This document shows positions 8,195 to 16,448 of a stretch of DNA of 64,000 nt, piece by piece. The stretch's first letter is position 1; the number at the start of each line of letters is the position of its first letter. The DNA is from CAYZJV01 sp964482325 (GTDB lineage Bacteria; Spirochaetota; Spirochaetia; Sphaerochaetales; Sphaerochaetaceae), in the NCBI GenBank assembly GCA_964482325.1, contig CAYZXD010000009.1, forward strand, positions 13,350 to 77,349. Direction: 5' to 3'. A program made the position numbers and the translations under genes. The notes beneath the pieces were generated by a model, which saw only the letters and a program-made list of their open reading frames with translations, was not told the origin of the DNA and searched no databases.

Positions 8195-9624
8195 ACTGGA
8201 ATTATGTGATTCATATCGGAATTATTTCTCTGTCCCTGCTGGCAGCGGCACTGCTTCGGGCACGAATTTCTTTCTTTCAGAAGTTCCTCATACCGGCACC
8301 GATCCTTGCCGGAGTATTGTTGCTTGTGTTTTATAATTTCATTGCCCCGCTATGGAATCTGCAAAGTGACTATCTGGGTGAACTGGTATACCACCTGTTG
8401 AACATCAGCTTCATCGCGATGATGCTGAGAGTTACTGGAAAGGGAACACATCCAGGGAAAGGTAAACGAATTCTTGCACAGAATGTCACCGCGGTGATCG
8501 GACAATACGGTCTCCAATGTTTTTTCGGTCTGATTGTGACGGCATTGCTTATTGCCACCGTGCGCAGCGATTTGTTTCCCGCTTTCGGATTCACGCTGGC
8601 GCTTGGGTTTGAACTGGGACCTGGACAGGCTTTTTCTATCGGATCAACATGGGAGCGGATGGGCTTCACCGGCGGGTCTTCGGTGGGACTGACCATGGCG
8701 GCTATCGGATTTCTCCTCGGTTCCTTCGGTGGGGTGGTGCTGATCAATCAGGGTCTCAAACGGGGATGGATCGGCAAGGAATATGCCGACAAAATCAAGA
8801 AAAAAAGTGTTCGCACCGGGTTTTTCAGTCGCATTGAATCCGAGCGGCCTATCGGCAGTTATCTCTCGACCGATGGAGAATCACTTGATACATTCAGTTA
8901 TCATATAGCTCTGGTAATGGTCACCTATTTCATCTCATTCGGGTTGCTGACCCTGCTGAGTAAGCTGCTAGGGTTGATCGGGCCTCTGGGAGTTGATCTT
9001 GCCGAGAGTCTGTGGGGAATAAATTTCATCTTCAGTGCTTTCTGTGCACTCGGGGTCAAGCAGTTCATGAAGCTGGTCAAGGTTGAGACTACGATCGACA
9101 ATGCCACCTGTAACCGTATCAGCGGTCTCTCGGTCGATTTGACCGTAGCCGCTTCACTTGGTGCCATTTCTGTGGTAGCTGTGCAGGGGTACTGGCTTCC
9201 CATCCTGGCATTAGTGATCACCGGAGCACTCATTACCCTTGTGGTACTCCCCGCCTACTGTTCCCGACTCTATGATGATCACCAATTCTATCGGATGCTG
9301 GTCATCTACGGAACAGCTACTGGAACCCTTCCCACGGGTCTTGCTTTGTTGCGTGTGGTGGATCCCGAGTTCGAAACGCCGGTAGCTACCGATTATCTCT
9401 ATTCGGTGGGTATTGTGTTTGTCCTGGCCATTCCGATTATTCTCAGTGTCAATCTTCCTGCCTTCAGCTACACGCGCAATCGCCCTGAGCTTTTCTGGCT
9501 TGCGGTAGGTATCTCAGCAGTCTATCTTGTTGGCTCTCTCATCGCATATATGATACTCTCGGGCAAGCGTTCATTTGCCAATAGACGCAGATTGTTTCAT
9601 ACTGATGAAGAGGTTGCCCGATAG
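8191..9624 (+). CDS. Sodium/glutamate symporter family (GltS/ESS-like) membrane protein
   Basis: A 477-residue protein with about twelve hydrophobic segments. It carries GFELGPGQAFSIGSTWE and a second glycine-rich stretch, GFLLGSFGGV, typical of the GltS family of sodium-coupled glutamate carriers. A longer reading frame upstream is open, but ATG 8191 is chosen because it follows a near-perfect ribosome site (caggaggtccc) and overlaps the acyltransferase stop. The substrate is inferred from the family only; ESS members outside the enterobacterial GltS group may carry other anions. Confidence 0.82.
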   Translation: MNWNYVIHIGIISLSLLAAALLRARISFFQKFLIPAPILAGVLLLVFYNFIAPLWNLQSDYLGELVYHLLNISFIAMMLRVTGKGTHPGKGKRILAQNVTAVIGQYGLQCFFGLIVTALLIATVRSDLFPAFGFTLALGFELGPGQAFSIGSTWERMGFTGGSSVGLTMAAIGFLLGSFGGVVLINQGLKRGWIGKEYADKIKKKSVRTGFFSRIESERPIGSYLSTDGESLDTFSYHIALVMVTYFISFGLLTLLSKLLGLIGPLGVDLAESLWGINFIFSAFCALGVKQFMKLVKVETTIDNATCNRISGLSVDLTVAASLGAISVVAVQGYWLPILALVITGALITLVVLPAYCSRLYDDHQFYRMLVIYGTATGTLPTGLALLRVVDPEFETPVATDYLYSVGIVFVLAIPIILSVNLPAFSYTRNRPELFWLAVGISAVYLVGSLIAYMILSGKRSFANRRRLFHTDEEVAR

Positions 9625-9626
9625 TT

Positions 9627-10349
9627 ATGATTGAAGCTTTAGTAGAGCGCACCCGTCGTTTTTCACAGGAGGTTGAAGACCTTACCTTTACGTTTGACGG
9701 CTACATCTATAATCCACTTTCCTATGCATGGGACCTTCATGAACGATATTTGAGGGCCTATGTCCCGTATCGACCGAATATTCTTTTTCTTGGCATGAAT
9801 CCCGGACCGTTCGGGATGGCTCAAACTGGAATTCCGTTTGGTGAGATCAATGCCGTACGTGATTGGATGGCCATTGAAGGATCGGTCGGGAGGCCCGAGA
9901 GAGAACATCCTGCTCGACCGGTGAAAGGATTTGCTATCGGGAGAAGTGAGGTGAGCGGGAGACGTCTCTGGTCATTGATGGAGCATCGGTTCGGTACGGC
10001 TGACCGGTTTTTTTCTCATCATGCCGTAATGAATTACTGTCCCTTAGTATTCATGGACAGCGGGAAAACCGGGCGCAACGTGGTTCCTGAGAAACTGCTC
10101 AAGGATGAGCGTACCGCATTGACAGCTTGCTGTAATGGGTATCTCGATGATATCGTGTCACTTATGGAACCAAAATCGCTCGTCGGGATTGGCCAGTTTG
10201 CGAAAAAACAGTTACAGGGCTGTACACAGAGACTGCATCTGCCTCTTGCGGTGACAGCAATACTCCACCCGAGTCCGGGCAGCCCGCTGGCGAACAGCGG
10301 ATGGGAAGAGAAAGTCACCCGACAGCTTGAGGAGGCCAGGCTGTGGTGA
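9627..10349 (+). CDS. SMUG1-type single-strand-selective uracil-DNA glycosylase
   Basis: Removes uracil and oxidised pyrimidines from DNA in base-excision repair. The 240 residues carry the SMUG1 active-site stretch GMNPGPFGMAQTGIPFGE from Gly56, with Asn58 as the water-activating residue. HPARPV and SEVSGRRLW follow, and the intercalation/catalytic loop starts at His214 (HPSPGSP). These are close to animal SMUG1 and clearly different from the Ung active site. It starts two bases after the symporter stop, and its own stop overlaps ispE. SMUG1-like enzymes are known in a minority of bacteria (Geobacter, from memory). Confidence 0.9.
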   Translation: MIEALVERTRRFSQEVEDLTFTFDGYIYNPLSYAWDLHERYLRAYVPYRPNILFLGMNPGPFGMAQTGIPFGEINAVRDWMAIEGSVGRPEREHPARPVKGFAIGRSEVSGRRLWSLMEHRFGTADRFFSHHAVMNYCPLVFMDSGKTGRNVVPEKLLKDERTALTACCNGYLDDIVSLMEPKSLVGIGQFAKKQLQGCTQRLHLPLAVTAILHPSPGSPLANSGWEEKVTRQLEEARLW

Positions 10350-11251
10350 AACAGGCTCAGATCCTTGCACCGGCTAAGATCAATGCTCACCTCTCTATCG
10401 GATTGAAGCGTGAAGATGGATTTCACGGATTGTTATCACTGTTTCATATGATTGATCTCTGCGATGCTATCACCATCACCTTGCATCCCTCAAACTCCTT
10501 TTCCGTGAACGTTGACATGGGGGTGTTTGAACCATTTTCGAGCAACACGATGGCACGAGCTGCACATCTGTATGCTAAACATATCGGTATGGATGCAGCT
10601 GTTTCCATTTCCTGTGAAAAACGTATCCCCATGGAGGCCGGACTCGGAGGTGGCTCAAGTGACGCAGCTGCAGTACTGCTATTGCTGAATGAGTTATGTG
10701 ACCATCGGTTGAATGCAGATCAGCTCAGTGAAATTGGAGCTCAGGTCGGATCGGATGTCCCCTTCTTCCTCGGCTCTTCAGCTGCAGCCTGCGTTGAGGG
10801 GCGGGGTGAATACCTCACTGCTATGAAAGCGCGGGGTGATCTGTATGGATTGATCGTTATGCCACAGGATTTAGGAATCTCTACCGCCTATGCGTTCGGT
10901 GAATTGGATACCGCAAGGGCAGCAGGTCTCGCCGTCCCGAGATCTCCCGAAAAAGAAGATCTAATCGCTATGTTTGCCGGTCCAGTTCAGCAATGGCAGT
11001 TCTTCAATGATTTTCGTGCGGTAGTGGGAAATCTGAATCCAGTGTATGACCGGCTGGATGCTCTCGTACAGACCAATAAGGAACTTTTTGGCACTGTCAG
11101 TGGTAGTGGAGCTGCATACTGTATCCTTGGTCAGCAGAGAGAAACTGTGGAGAGATTTCGGACAGAATTGGAACAATCTATAGACAATGTGACGATTTAT
11201 GCGATAAAAAGCTTGCATCGTATGCATTCTGGTGTTACCGTTTCTCTATGA
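10343..11251 (+). CDS. ispE: 4-diphosphocytidyl-2-C-methyl-D-erythritol kinase
   Basis: GHMP kinase that phosphorylates CDP-methylerythritol in the non-mevalonate isoprenoid pathway. The ATP-binding motif GLGGGSSDAA is at residues 100-109, and PAKINAHLSIG at the N-terminus is typical. The C-terminal GHMP motif TVSGSGAAYC is present. The start is GTG 10343 or the next codon, GTG 10346. The second makes the GTGA overlap with the upstream stop, and both lie close behind gaggaggcc. At 302 residues the length is normal. Confidence 0.95.
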   Translation: MVKQAQILAPAKINAHLSIGLKREDGFHGLLSLFHMIDLCDAITITLHPSNSFSVNVDMGVFEPFSSNTMARAAHLYAKHIGMDAAVSISCEKRIPMEAGLGGGSSDAAAVLLLLNELCDHRLNADQLSEIGAQVGSDVPFFLGSSAAACVEGRGEYLTAMKARGDLYGLIVMPQDLGISTAYAFGELDTARAAGLAVPRSPEKEDLIAMFAGPVQQWQFFNDFRAVVGNLNPVYDRLDALVQTNKELFGTVSGSGAAYCILGQQRETVERFRTELEQSIDNVTIYAIKSLHRMHSGVTVSL

Positions 11252-11272
11252 TACAGCGTAAGGGGTGTTCGC

Positions 11273-11572
11273 ATGGAAATTACCGATGTGAGGGTTCGTA
11301 AGATAGCTTCAGAGGGAAAATTGCGGGCGTATGCAACCATAACGTTCGACAATCAATTTGTCATTCACAATCTCAAAGTTATTGATGGAAAGTCTGGACT
11401 TTTCGTGGCTATGCCAAGCAGAAAGACTAAGAGTGGTGAATTCAAGGATGTAGCACATCCAATCAGCAGCGATTTCCGGGCGGTGATGCAGGAAGCCATA
11501 CTTGAGGCCTACGAGAGTGCACCGCCTGCCGGAGCTGATGAAGACTACGAAGAGCATCATCAGACAGAATAA
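11273..11572 (+). CDS. spoVG: SpoVG family regulator
   Basis: A 99-residue SpoVG protein. The family motif runs through EITDVRVRKI, FDNQFVIHNLKVIDG and GLFVAMPSRKT, with an acidic tail. SpoVG proteins bind DNA and RNA and act as global regulators in Firmicutes and in Borrelia. It lies 21 bp after ispE and just before tRNA-Gln and rplY, the position it keeps in other spirochaetes. Confidence 0.96.
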   Translation: MEITDVRVRKIASEGKLRAYATITFDNQFVIHNLKVIDGKSGLFVAMPSRKTKSGEFKDVAHPISSDFRAVMQEAILEAYESAPPAGADEDYEEHHQTE

Positions 11573-11630
11573 AAACCGGTGAGGGGTGCCTACCTACTGG
11601 ACAAAGCACAAGAAAACCTGTATTTTTGTG

Positions 11631-11662
11631 GGCGGCGTCTTGTTGTGCAGCAAGACGTTGCC
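11631..11662 (+). terminator. Stem-loop between spoVG and tRNA-Gln
   Basis: A 12-bp stem (11631-11642 with 11651-11662, two G-U pairs) around an 8-base loop. No T-run follows, so it may be a processing or pause hairpin rather than an intrinsic terminator. A 12-bp palindrome, GCATATATATGC (11665-11676), follows and ends six bases before the tRNA. Confidence 0.5.
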
Positions 11663-11682
11663 ATGCATATATATGCGGGTGT

Positions 11683-11754
11683 AGGGGTGTAGCCAAGCGG
11701 TAAGGCTCCGGTTTTTGGTGCCGGTATGCGTGGGTTCGAATCCCGCCGCCCCTG
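11683..11754 (+). tRNA. tRNA-Gln (anticodon UUG)
   Basis: A 72-base cloverleaf. The acceptor stem is AGGGGTG with CGCCCCT (one T-G pair) and the discriminator is G. The D stem is GCC/GGC. The anticodon stem CCGGT/GCCGG carries the loop TTTTGGT with anticodon TTG. The T stem is GTGGG/CCCGC around TTCGAAT. CCA is not encoded. It lies between spoVG and rplY. Confidence 0.97.
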
Positions 11755-11784
11755 GTTCAGGTTAAGTACTTAAGGAGTTGTTTC

Positions 11785-12414
11785 ATGAAAGACACAAATT
11801 TGTCCGGCACACTAAGAAAGGAAGATTTCGGATCAGCTGGTTCCAGACGCGTGCTGGCTTCAGGACGTGTTCCTGCCGTCATTTACGGCAAGAAGGATCC
11901 GATCCATATTACTCTTGATGCAAATGAATTTCAGAACAAGATGCGTCATTTCTCCGAGTCAACATTACTCACAATAAAGGTGGGTCGGAAGAACCATTCG
12001 GTGCTGATGAAAGATTATCAGGAAAATGTCATGAAAGGGATCATCATGCATGTTGACTTCTACGAGGTAACCAAGGGCGAAGTCCTCAGAGCGAACGTTC
12101 CTGTGGTATTGCAGGGCAATCCCGAAGGGGCAAAGTTCGGTGGTGTACTTGAACAGGTTGCGCATGAAATCGAAGTTGAATGTCTGCCGAAAGATCTTCC
12201 CGAACATATTGTCATTGATGTTTCGGGTCTCGGGTTGAATGAAAGTATTCACCTCGGCATGGTTACTGTCCCTGAAGGGGTCCGTTTCCTGGTTGATGAA
12301 GCTACCACCATCGCAACAGTGAAGGGTGTCAAGGAAGTCGTCACGGTCGAAGAAGGTGAGGAAGAAGGAGAAGAGGCTGAAGAAGGAGCTGACTCCGAGG
12401 AATCCGAAGAGTAG
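11785..12414 (+). CDS. rplY: 50S ribosomal protein bL25, CTC (long) form
   Basis: Binds 5S rRNA in the large ribosomal subunit. At 209 residues it is the long CTC type: an N-terminal L25 domain (to about residue 95, with RVPAVIYGKK) and a C-terminal beta domain. A tail of almost only Glu, Gly and Ala runs over the last 30 residues. The ribosome site is taaggag. It sits 30 bp after tRNA-Gln and 23 bp before pth; the L25-pth pairing is widespread in bacteria. Confidence 0.96.
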   Translation: MKDTNLSGTLRKEDFGSAGSRRVLASGRVPAVIYGKKDPIHITLDANEFQNKMRHFSESTLLTIKVGRKNHSVLMKDYQENVMKGIIMHVDFYEVTKGEVLRANVPVVLQGNPEGAKFGGVLEQVAHEIEVECLPKDLPEHIVIDVSGLGLNESIHLGMVTVPEGVRFLVDEATTIATVKGVKEVVTVEEGEEEGEEAEEGADSEESEE

Positions 12415-12425
12415 AACTCCGGTAG

Positions 12426-12440
12426 AAGGAGGTTGCTCTG
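12426..12440 (+). promoter_or_regulatory. Ribosome site that fixes a CTG start for pth
   Basis: AAGGAGG (12426-12432) lies five bases before CTG 12438. The pth frame is closed by TAG at 12423, and no ATG, GTG or TTG exists in frame before the conserved GLGNPG motif. CTG 12438 (or CTG 12444) is therefore the only plausible start. Confidence 0.75.
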
Positions 12441-13019
12441 CCACTGGTTTTCGGGTTAGGGAATCCTGGTTCCCGATACGCCCATACACGACACAATACA
12501 GGCTTTGATGCCTTGGAAATCATGACAGCGTTTCTTCATGCAAAGATGAGGAAACGCTGTTTACGTCTCTATAATCAGGCTCAGGTGCATCTCGGTGATG
12601 GACAGCGTGCGTTGTTGGTGCAACCGCTTACGTATGTGAATCGCTCGGGAGAGATCCTCGGCTACTTTATTCCCCGACGATTTTCACCCGATGAGTTTAT
12701 CGTACTCCTCGATAATCTTGATCTTCCTGCCGGGACGATCCGTATCCGAAAAGGCGGATCATCTGCGGGGCACAATGGACTTAAATCGATTATCTCACAC
12801 ATGGGAACTGCCGATTTTGTTCGGGTGTATATCGGGATAGGTCGCCCCGCACCCGGGATAACGGTAGTTGATCATGTGCTTTCAGCTCCAGAAGATCCGC
12901 GACAGCAGGACCTGTTGCAGCAGGGCATATCGCTGGCAGCTGAGGCTGCCCTGAAGCTCTGCCGTGGAGTATCCGTTGAGGAGGTTGCCTGTGAGTACCA
13001 CCGCCGATCTTCCGATTGA
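12438..13019 (+). CDS. pth: Peptidyl-tRNA hydrolase, CTG start
   Basis: Releases peptides from peptidyl-tRNA that has dropped off the ribosome. Read from CTG 12438 the protein has 193 residues, the normal length. It contains VFGLGNPG (Asn9), RHNTGFD (His19), DNLDLPAG (Asp92) and GGSSAGHNGL, the catalytic and tRNA-binding residues of the family. Starting at the first ordinary start codon (TTG 12513) would remove Asn9 and His19, so that start is rejected. It lies 23 bp after rplY and overlaps tilS by 29 bases. The unusual start may keep expression low or be controlled by initiation factor levels; that is inference. Confidence 0.9.
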   Translation: MPLVFGLGNPGSRYAHTRHNTGFDALEIMTAFLHAKMRKRCLRLYNQAQVHLGDGQRALLVQPLTYVNRSGEILGYFIPRRFSPDEFIVLLDNLDLPAGTIRIRKGGSSAGHNGLKSIISHMGTADFVRVYIGIGRPAPGITVVDHVLSAPEDPRQQDLLQQGISLAAEAALKLCRGVSVEEVACEYHRRSSD

Positions 13020-14403
13020 TGTCATCACCGATTTCTGTGCAGATTTCCATATTGATATACAAAACGGTGTGGTGGTTGCTTTCAGCGGAGGAGCCGATTC
13101 GCTGGCCCTGCTGATTCTCCTTTCACAGGTGTGCCCCCCGGGGAAACTGACAGCTGTTTACGTGAATCATCGATTGAGAAGTGAACGTGAACTGAAAGCT
13201 GAAGAGCAGCTCAATGCTGATAACTGCAGGCGCCTTGGTATTCCCCTACGCATTGCACGACTGGAAGAGGGTTCTGTTGCCGCCTGTTCCCGCAAGCGGC
13301 AAAACGGTATAGAGGAAGCTGCTCGTGTGTTGCGGTATGCTGTCCTTGAACGATATCGAAAGCAGCTTGGCTATGCGTATATTGCAACAGCACATACCAG
13401 TGATGATCTCAGTGAAACGGTGCTTATGCGCTTATTACAGGGCTCAGGTATGCAGGGATTACAGGGGATCAGTGCCTATCACGGTCATATTATTCGTCCG
13501 CTCCTGACGATCTCCAGACAGGATATTGAGCAGGTGGTGAAGCAGCAACAGCTGCGTTGGTCTGAGGATTCGACGAATGCCGATACCCAGTATCTGCGTA
13601 ATCGCATCCGCCATACCGTGGTTCCTGCGATTGCACGGGTATTTCCTGGATACCGGGAAGCTTTGGCACAGACAGCACAGCGAGCTCAACAGTATGTGCA
13701 TGCATTACAGCCTCTGGTCGATCGAGCTTCTCTGGAAGGAGTTTCGCGGCAGGGGAGTCGATTTCTGTTCTCCTGTGAGAGATTGAAACAGGAATCTCAT
13801 GCAGTACTTGAAGCGGTTGTCTATCGCGTCTGGGAAAAGTTGTGCGAAGAAGAGGGGAAACGGCTTCCCTATACTGCGGTGCAGCAGATAATACGTGCGA
13901 TTACCGCAGATGGAGCTGTAGGTGATCTCTATGCATCAGTGCTCGCTCGTGAAGGGAGCTTGATATCATGGGAAAAACGGCAGGAAGCACTGGCCGAAGG
14001 GTACGTTTCCTGCGTATATTCAGCATGTACCGAGCTTGATGGGGAGCATCTGCTGATCGTAGAAGAAGAGGTTTCAGCTCCTATACCGGTTTCTCAGCGT
14101 GCCCGTATTGCTTCAGACACATTGAGGCGGCCGCTGATAGCTCGTTCTTATCGTGGTGGAGACCGGATAGTGCTTACCGAGGGGACCAAGCGGATTGCTG
14201 CATTGTACGCCGAATGGCAAATTGGCCGAAAACAGTGGTCTCAAATTCCCGTTTTAGAAGATACTGAGGGAATCGTAGCGGTGTTAGGAGGATCATTTGG
14301 TGGCAGAGACCGTATAGCAAAACGGTGCCTATTGCCTACCCTTGCCCGAAATAGCGCTACATTATATAGTGTGACGGATAGAGAAGGATACTATGGTGGA
14401 TAA
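12991..14403 (+). CDS. tilS: tRNA(Ile)-lysidine synthetase
   Basis: Converts C34 of the minor tRNA-Ile to lysidine so that it reads AUA. The PP-loop SGGADS is at residues 32-37, and the ATP/tRNA segment ATAHTSDDLSETVLMRLLQGSG is typical of TilS. A C-terminal substrate-binding domain follows, giving 470 residues. The frame is open further upstream, but GTG 12991 is chosen because it follows ttgaggagg at good spacing and the sequence before it is pth coding. The gene overlaps ftsH by 11 bases. Confidence 0.93.
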   Translation: MSTTADLPIDVITDFCADFHIDIQNGVVVAFSGGADSLALLILLSQVCPPGKLTAVYVNHRLRSERELKAEEQLNADNCRRLGIPLRIARLEEGSVAACSRKRQNGIEEAARVLRYAVLERYRKQLGYAYIATAHTSDDLSETVLMRLLQGSGMQGLQGISAYHGHIIRPLLTISRQDIEQVVKQQQLRWSEDSTNADTQYLRNRIRHTVVPAIARVFPGYREALAQTAQRAQQYVHALQPLVDRASLEGVSRQGSRFLFSCERLKQESHAVLEAVVYRVWEKLCEEEGKRLPYTAVQQIIRAITADGAVGDLYASVLAREGSLISWEKRQEALAEGYVSCVYSACTELDGEHLLIVEEEVSAPIPVSQRARIASDTLRRPLIARSYRGGDRIVLTEGTKRIAALYAEWQIGRKQWSQIPVLEDTEGIVAVLGGSFGGRDRIAKRCLLPTLARNSATLYSVTDREGYYGG

Positions 14404-16438
14404 AGAGTACAACGAAGAGAAAAAACCAGATAATGAAGCTCCGGAGACAGGAAATCGGGGCGAACGGGAACAACCGAAACCGCAGGATGATGATCGTGAT
14501 CGTCGCAAACCACGTGATGAGCAGGATGACAACCGCTATTGGACGGGAAGGAATTCCCAACAGCAGCAGCGGCAGAATCAGCAAAAGCGTCCGGGTGGGC
14601 AGCAAGGCGGCGGCCCAAAATTCGATTTCAGTGGAAAGAACCGCATTGCTCTTGGTTTTTTTATCTTCCTGATTGCAACGTTTACCTTCATGCTCTTTAG
14701 TGAGGGGAATACCGTAGGAACCCAGGAGGTTCCGTACAGTGCATTTTTGCGTTATGTCGAGAATGGACAGGTAAGTGCTGTAGAGATTGAAGATCAGAAC
14801 CTCATTACTTTTGCGACTCGGAACAATACCACAGCAACCACGCGTATTCCGTACGATGATGATATGTTGATGGAAACCTTGAAGGAGAATAATGTTCAGG
14901 TCACGGGAACAGTACGTGGAATTTCTTTCCTTCAGGTGATACTGCAATTGCTTCCCTGGATTATCTTTATTGGATTTACCGTCATGCTCTGGCGTCAGAC
15001 GCGAGGAGCAAATGGCAATGTGATGGCTTTCAGTAAAAGTCGTGCAAAGGAATACATGGAAACTGATGTAAAGATTTCCTTTGAGGATGTAGCTGGACAG
15101 AAAGAGGCAAAGTACGAATTGCAGGAAGTGGTGGAATTTCTCAAGCATCCGAAGAAATTTCAGGAACTTGGTGCGAAAATTCCTAAAGGAGTACTGCTTG
15201 TCGGTCCTCCGGGAACCGGAAAAACCTTATTGGCCAAGGCCGTTGCCGGAGAAGCTGGAGTAGCCTTCTTCCATATGTCGGGTTCCGATTTTGTGGAAAT
15301 GTTTGTCGGTGTAGGTGCCTCACGGGTGCGTGACTTATTTGAACAGGGACGTAAAAATGCCCCGTGTATCCTGTTTATCGATGAACTTGATGCTGTCGGT
15401 CGAACCCGAGGTTCGGGCCTTGGTGGCGGACATGATGAGCGTGAGCAGACATTGAACCAGATGCTTGTTGAAATGGATGGGTTCGATACTGCCACCGGAG
15501 TCATCGTGATTGCTGCAACGAACCGTCCTGATGTACTTGATCCTGCACTGCTGAGACCGGGAAGATTTGACCGGCAGGTGGTAGTGGATATGCCTGATGT
15601 CGCTGAGCGCGAGGCGATTCTTACCATACATTGCAAGAAGATAAAAAAGGCAGATGATGTAAATCTGAATCGTATTGCCCGTGCAACCCCGGGAACCAGT
15701 GGAGCCGATCTGGCGAACCTGGTCAATGAGGCAGCACTGTTTGCTGCACGTTCAGGGCGGGCGACGGTTACTATGGATGATTTTGAGCAGGGGCGTGATA
15801 AAATTCTTCTTGGAGTAGCTAAGCAGTCGAAGATTCTCACCCCTGAAGAAAAGCGCGCTACTGCCTATCATGAAGCAGGGCATGCTCTGTTACACTATCA
15901 TTTGAAGAATCTTGATCCCTTGCACAAGGTGACGATCATTCCGCATGGGCGGGCACTGGGTTTGACCATCAGTCTTCCTGAGAAGGATGCCTACACAAAG
16001 AATCGCAGTATGCTCACTGATTGGATCAAGGTCTGTATGGGTGGCTATATTGCCGAAGAGTTGGTGTATGGGGAAACTACGACTGGAACCAGTAATGATA
16101 TTAAGCAGGCTACTGAGATTGCCCGCAAGATGGTCACGGAATGGGGTATGAGCGATATGGGCTTCATCGGGTTCGGTAAAGACGATGAGCCGCTGTTCCT
16201 TGGACGTGAAATAGCGCAGCATAAAGATTATTCGGATGATACGGCACGTAAAATCGATACTGAGGTGAGTAAGATTCTGGAAAATGCGCTTACCGAAACG
16301 CGCAAAATCCTCAGTGATCATCGGGATCAGCTCGATAAGCTTACTGAATCGTTGGTTGAGCATGAGACGCTTGACGATGCGCAGATTCGCGAACTGTTGG
16401 GGTTCGAACCGGTAGAGCAGACGACAAAGTTCATCTAG
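14393..16438 (+). CDS. ftsH: ATP-dependent zinc metalloprotease FtsH
   Basis: Membrane-anchored AAA protease for misfolded and short-lived proteins. Its 681 residues begin with an unusually long, polar and Gln/Arg/Asp-rich cytoplasmic lead of about 80 residues. TM1 (about 85-103), a periplasmic domain and TM2 (about 182-200) follow. Walker A GPPGTGKT is at 271-278 and Walker B (LFIDELD) starts at 327. The second region of homology has TNRPDVLDPALLRPGRFDR, and the zinc site HEAGH is at 493-497. It overlaps tilS and is followed 10 bp later by lepA. The order spoVG-rplY-pth-tilS-ftsH matches other spirochaetes. Confidence 0.97.
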   Translation: MVDKEYNEEKKPDNEAPETGNRGEREQPKPQDDDRDRRKPRDEQDDNRYWTGRNSQQQQRQNQQKRPGGQQGGGPKFDFSGKNRIALGFFIFLIATFTFMLFSEGNTVGTQEVPYSAFLRYVENGQVSAVEIEDQNLITFATRNNTTATTRIPYDDDMLMETLKENNVQVTGTVRGISFLQVILQLLPWIIFIGFTVMLWRQTRGANGNVMAFSKSRAKEYMETDVKISFEDVAGQKEAKYELQEVVEFLKHPKKFQELGAKIPKGVLLVGPPGTGKTLLAKAVAGEAGVAFFHMSGSDFVEMFVGVGASRVRDLFEQGRKNAPCILFIDELDAVGRTRGSGLGGGHDEREQTLNQMLVEMDGFDTATGVIVIAATNRPDVLDPALLRPGRFDRQVVVDMPDVAEREAILTIHCKKIKKADDVNLNRIARATPGTSGADLANLVNEAALFAARSGRATVTMDDFEQGRDKILLGVAKQSKILTPEEKRATAYHEAGHALLHYHLKNLDPLHKVTIIPHGRALGLTISLPEKDAYTKNRSMLTDWIKVCMGGYIAEELVYGETTTGTSNDIKQATEIARKMVTEWGMSDMGFIGFGKDDEPLFLGREIAQHKDYSDDTARKIDTEVSKILENALTETRKILSDHRDQLDKLTESLVEHETLDDAQIRELLGFEPVEQTTKFI

Positions 16439-16448
16439 AGAGAGATAC

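Noticed and set aside
12513..13019. pth starting at TTG 12513
   Set aside because: This would lose GLGNPG and the catalytic His of the family; upstream sequence in the same frame encodes them without a break.
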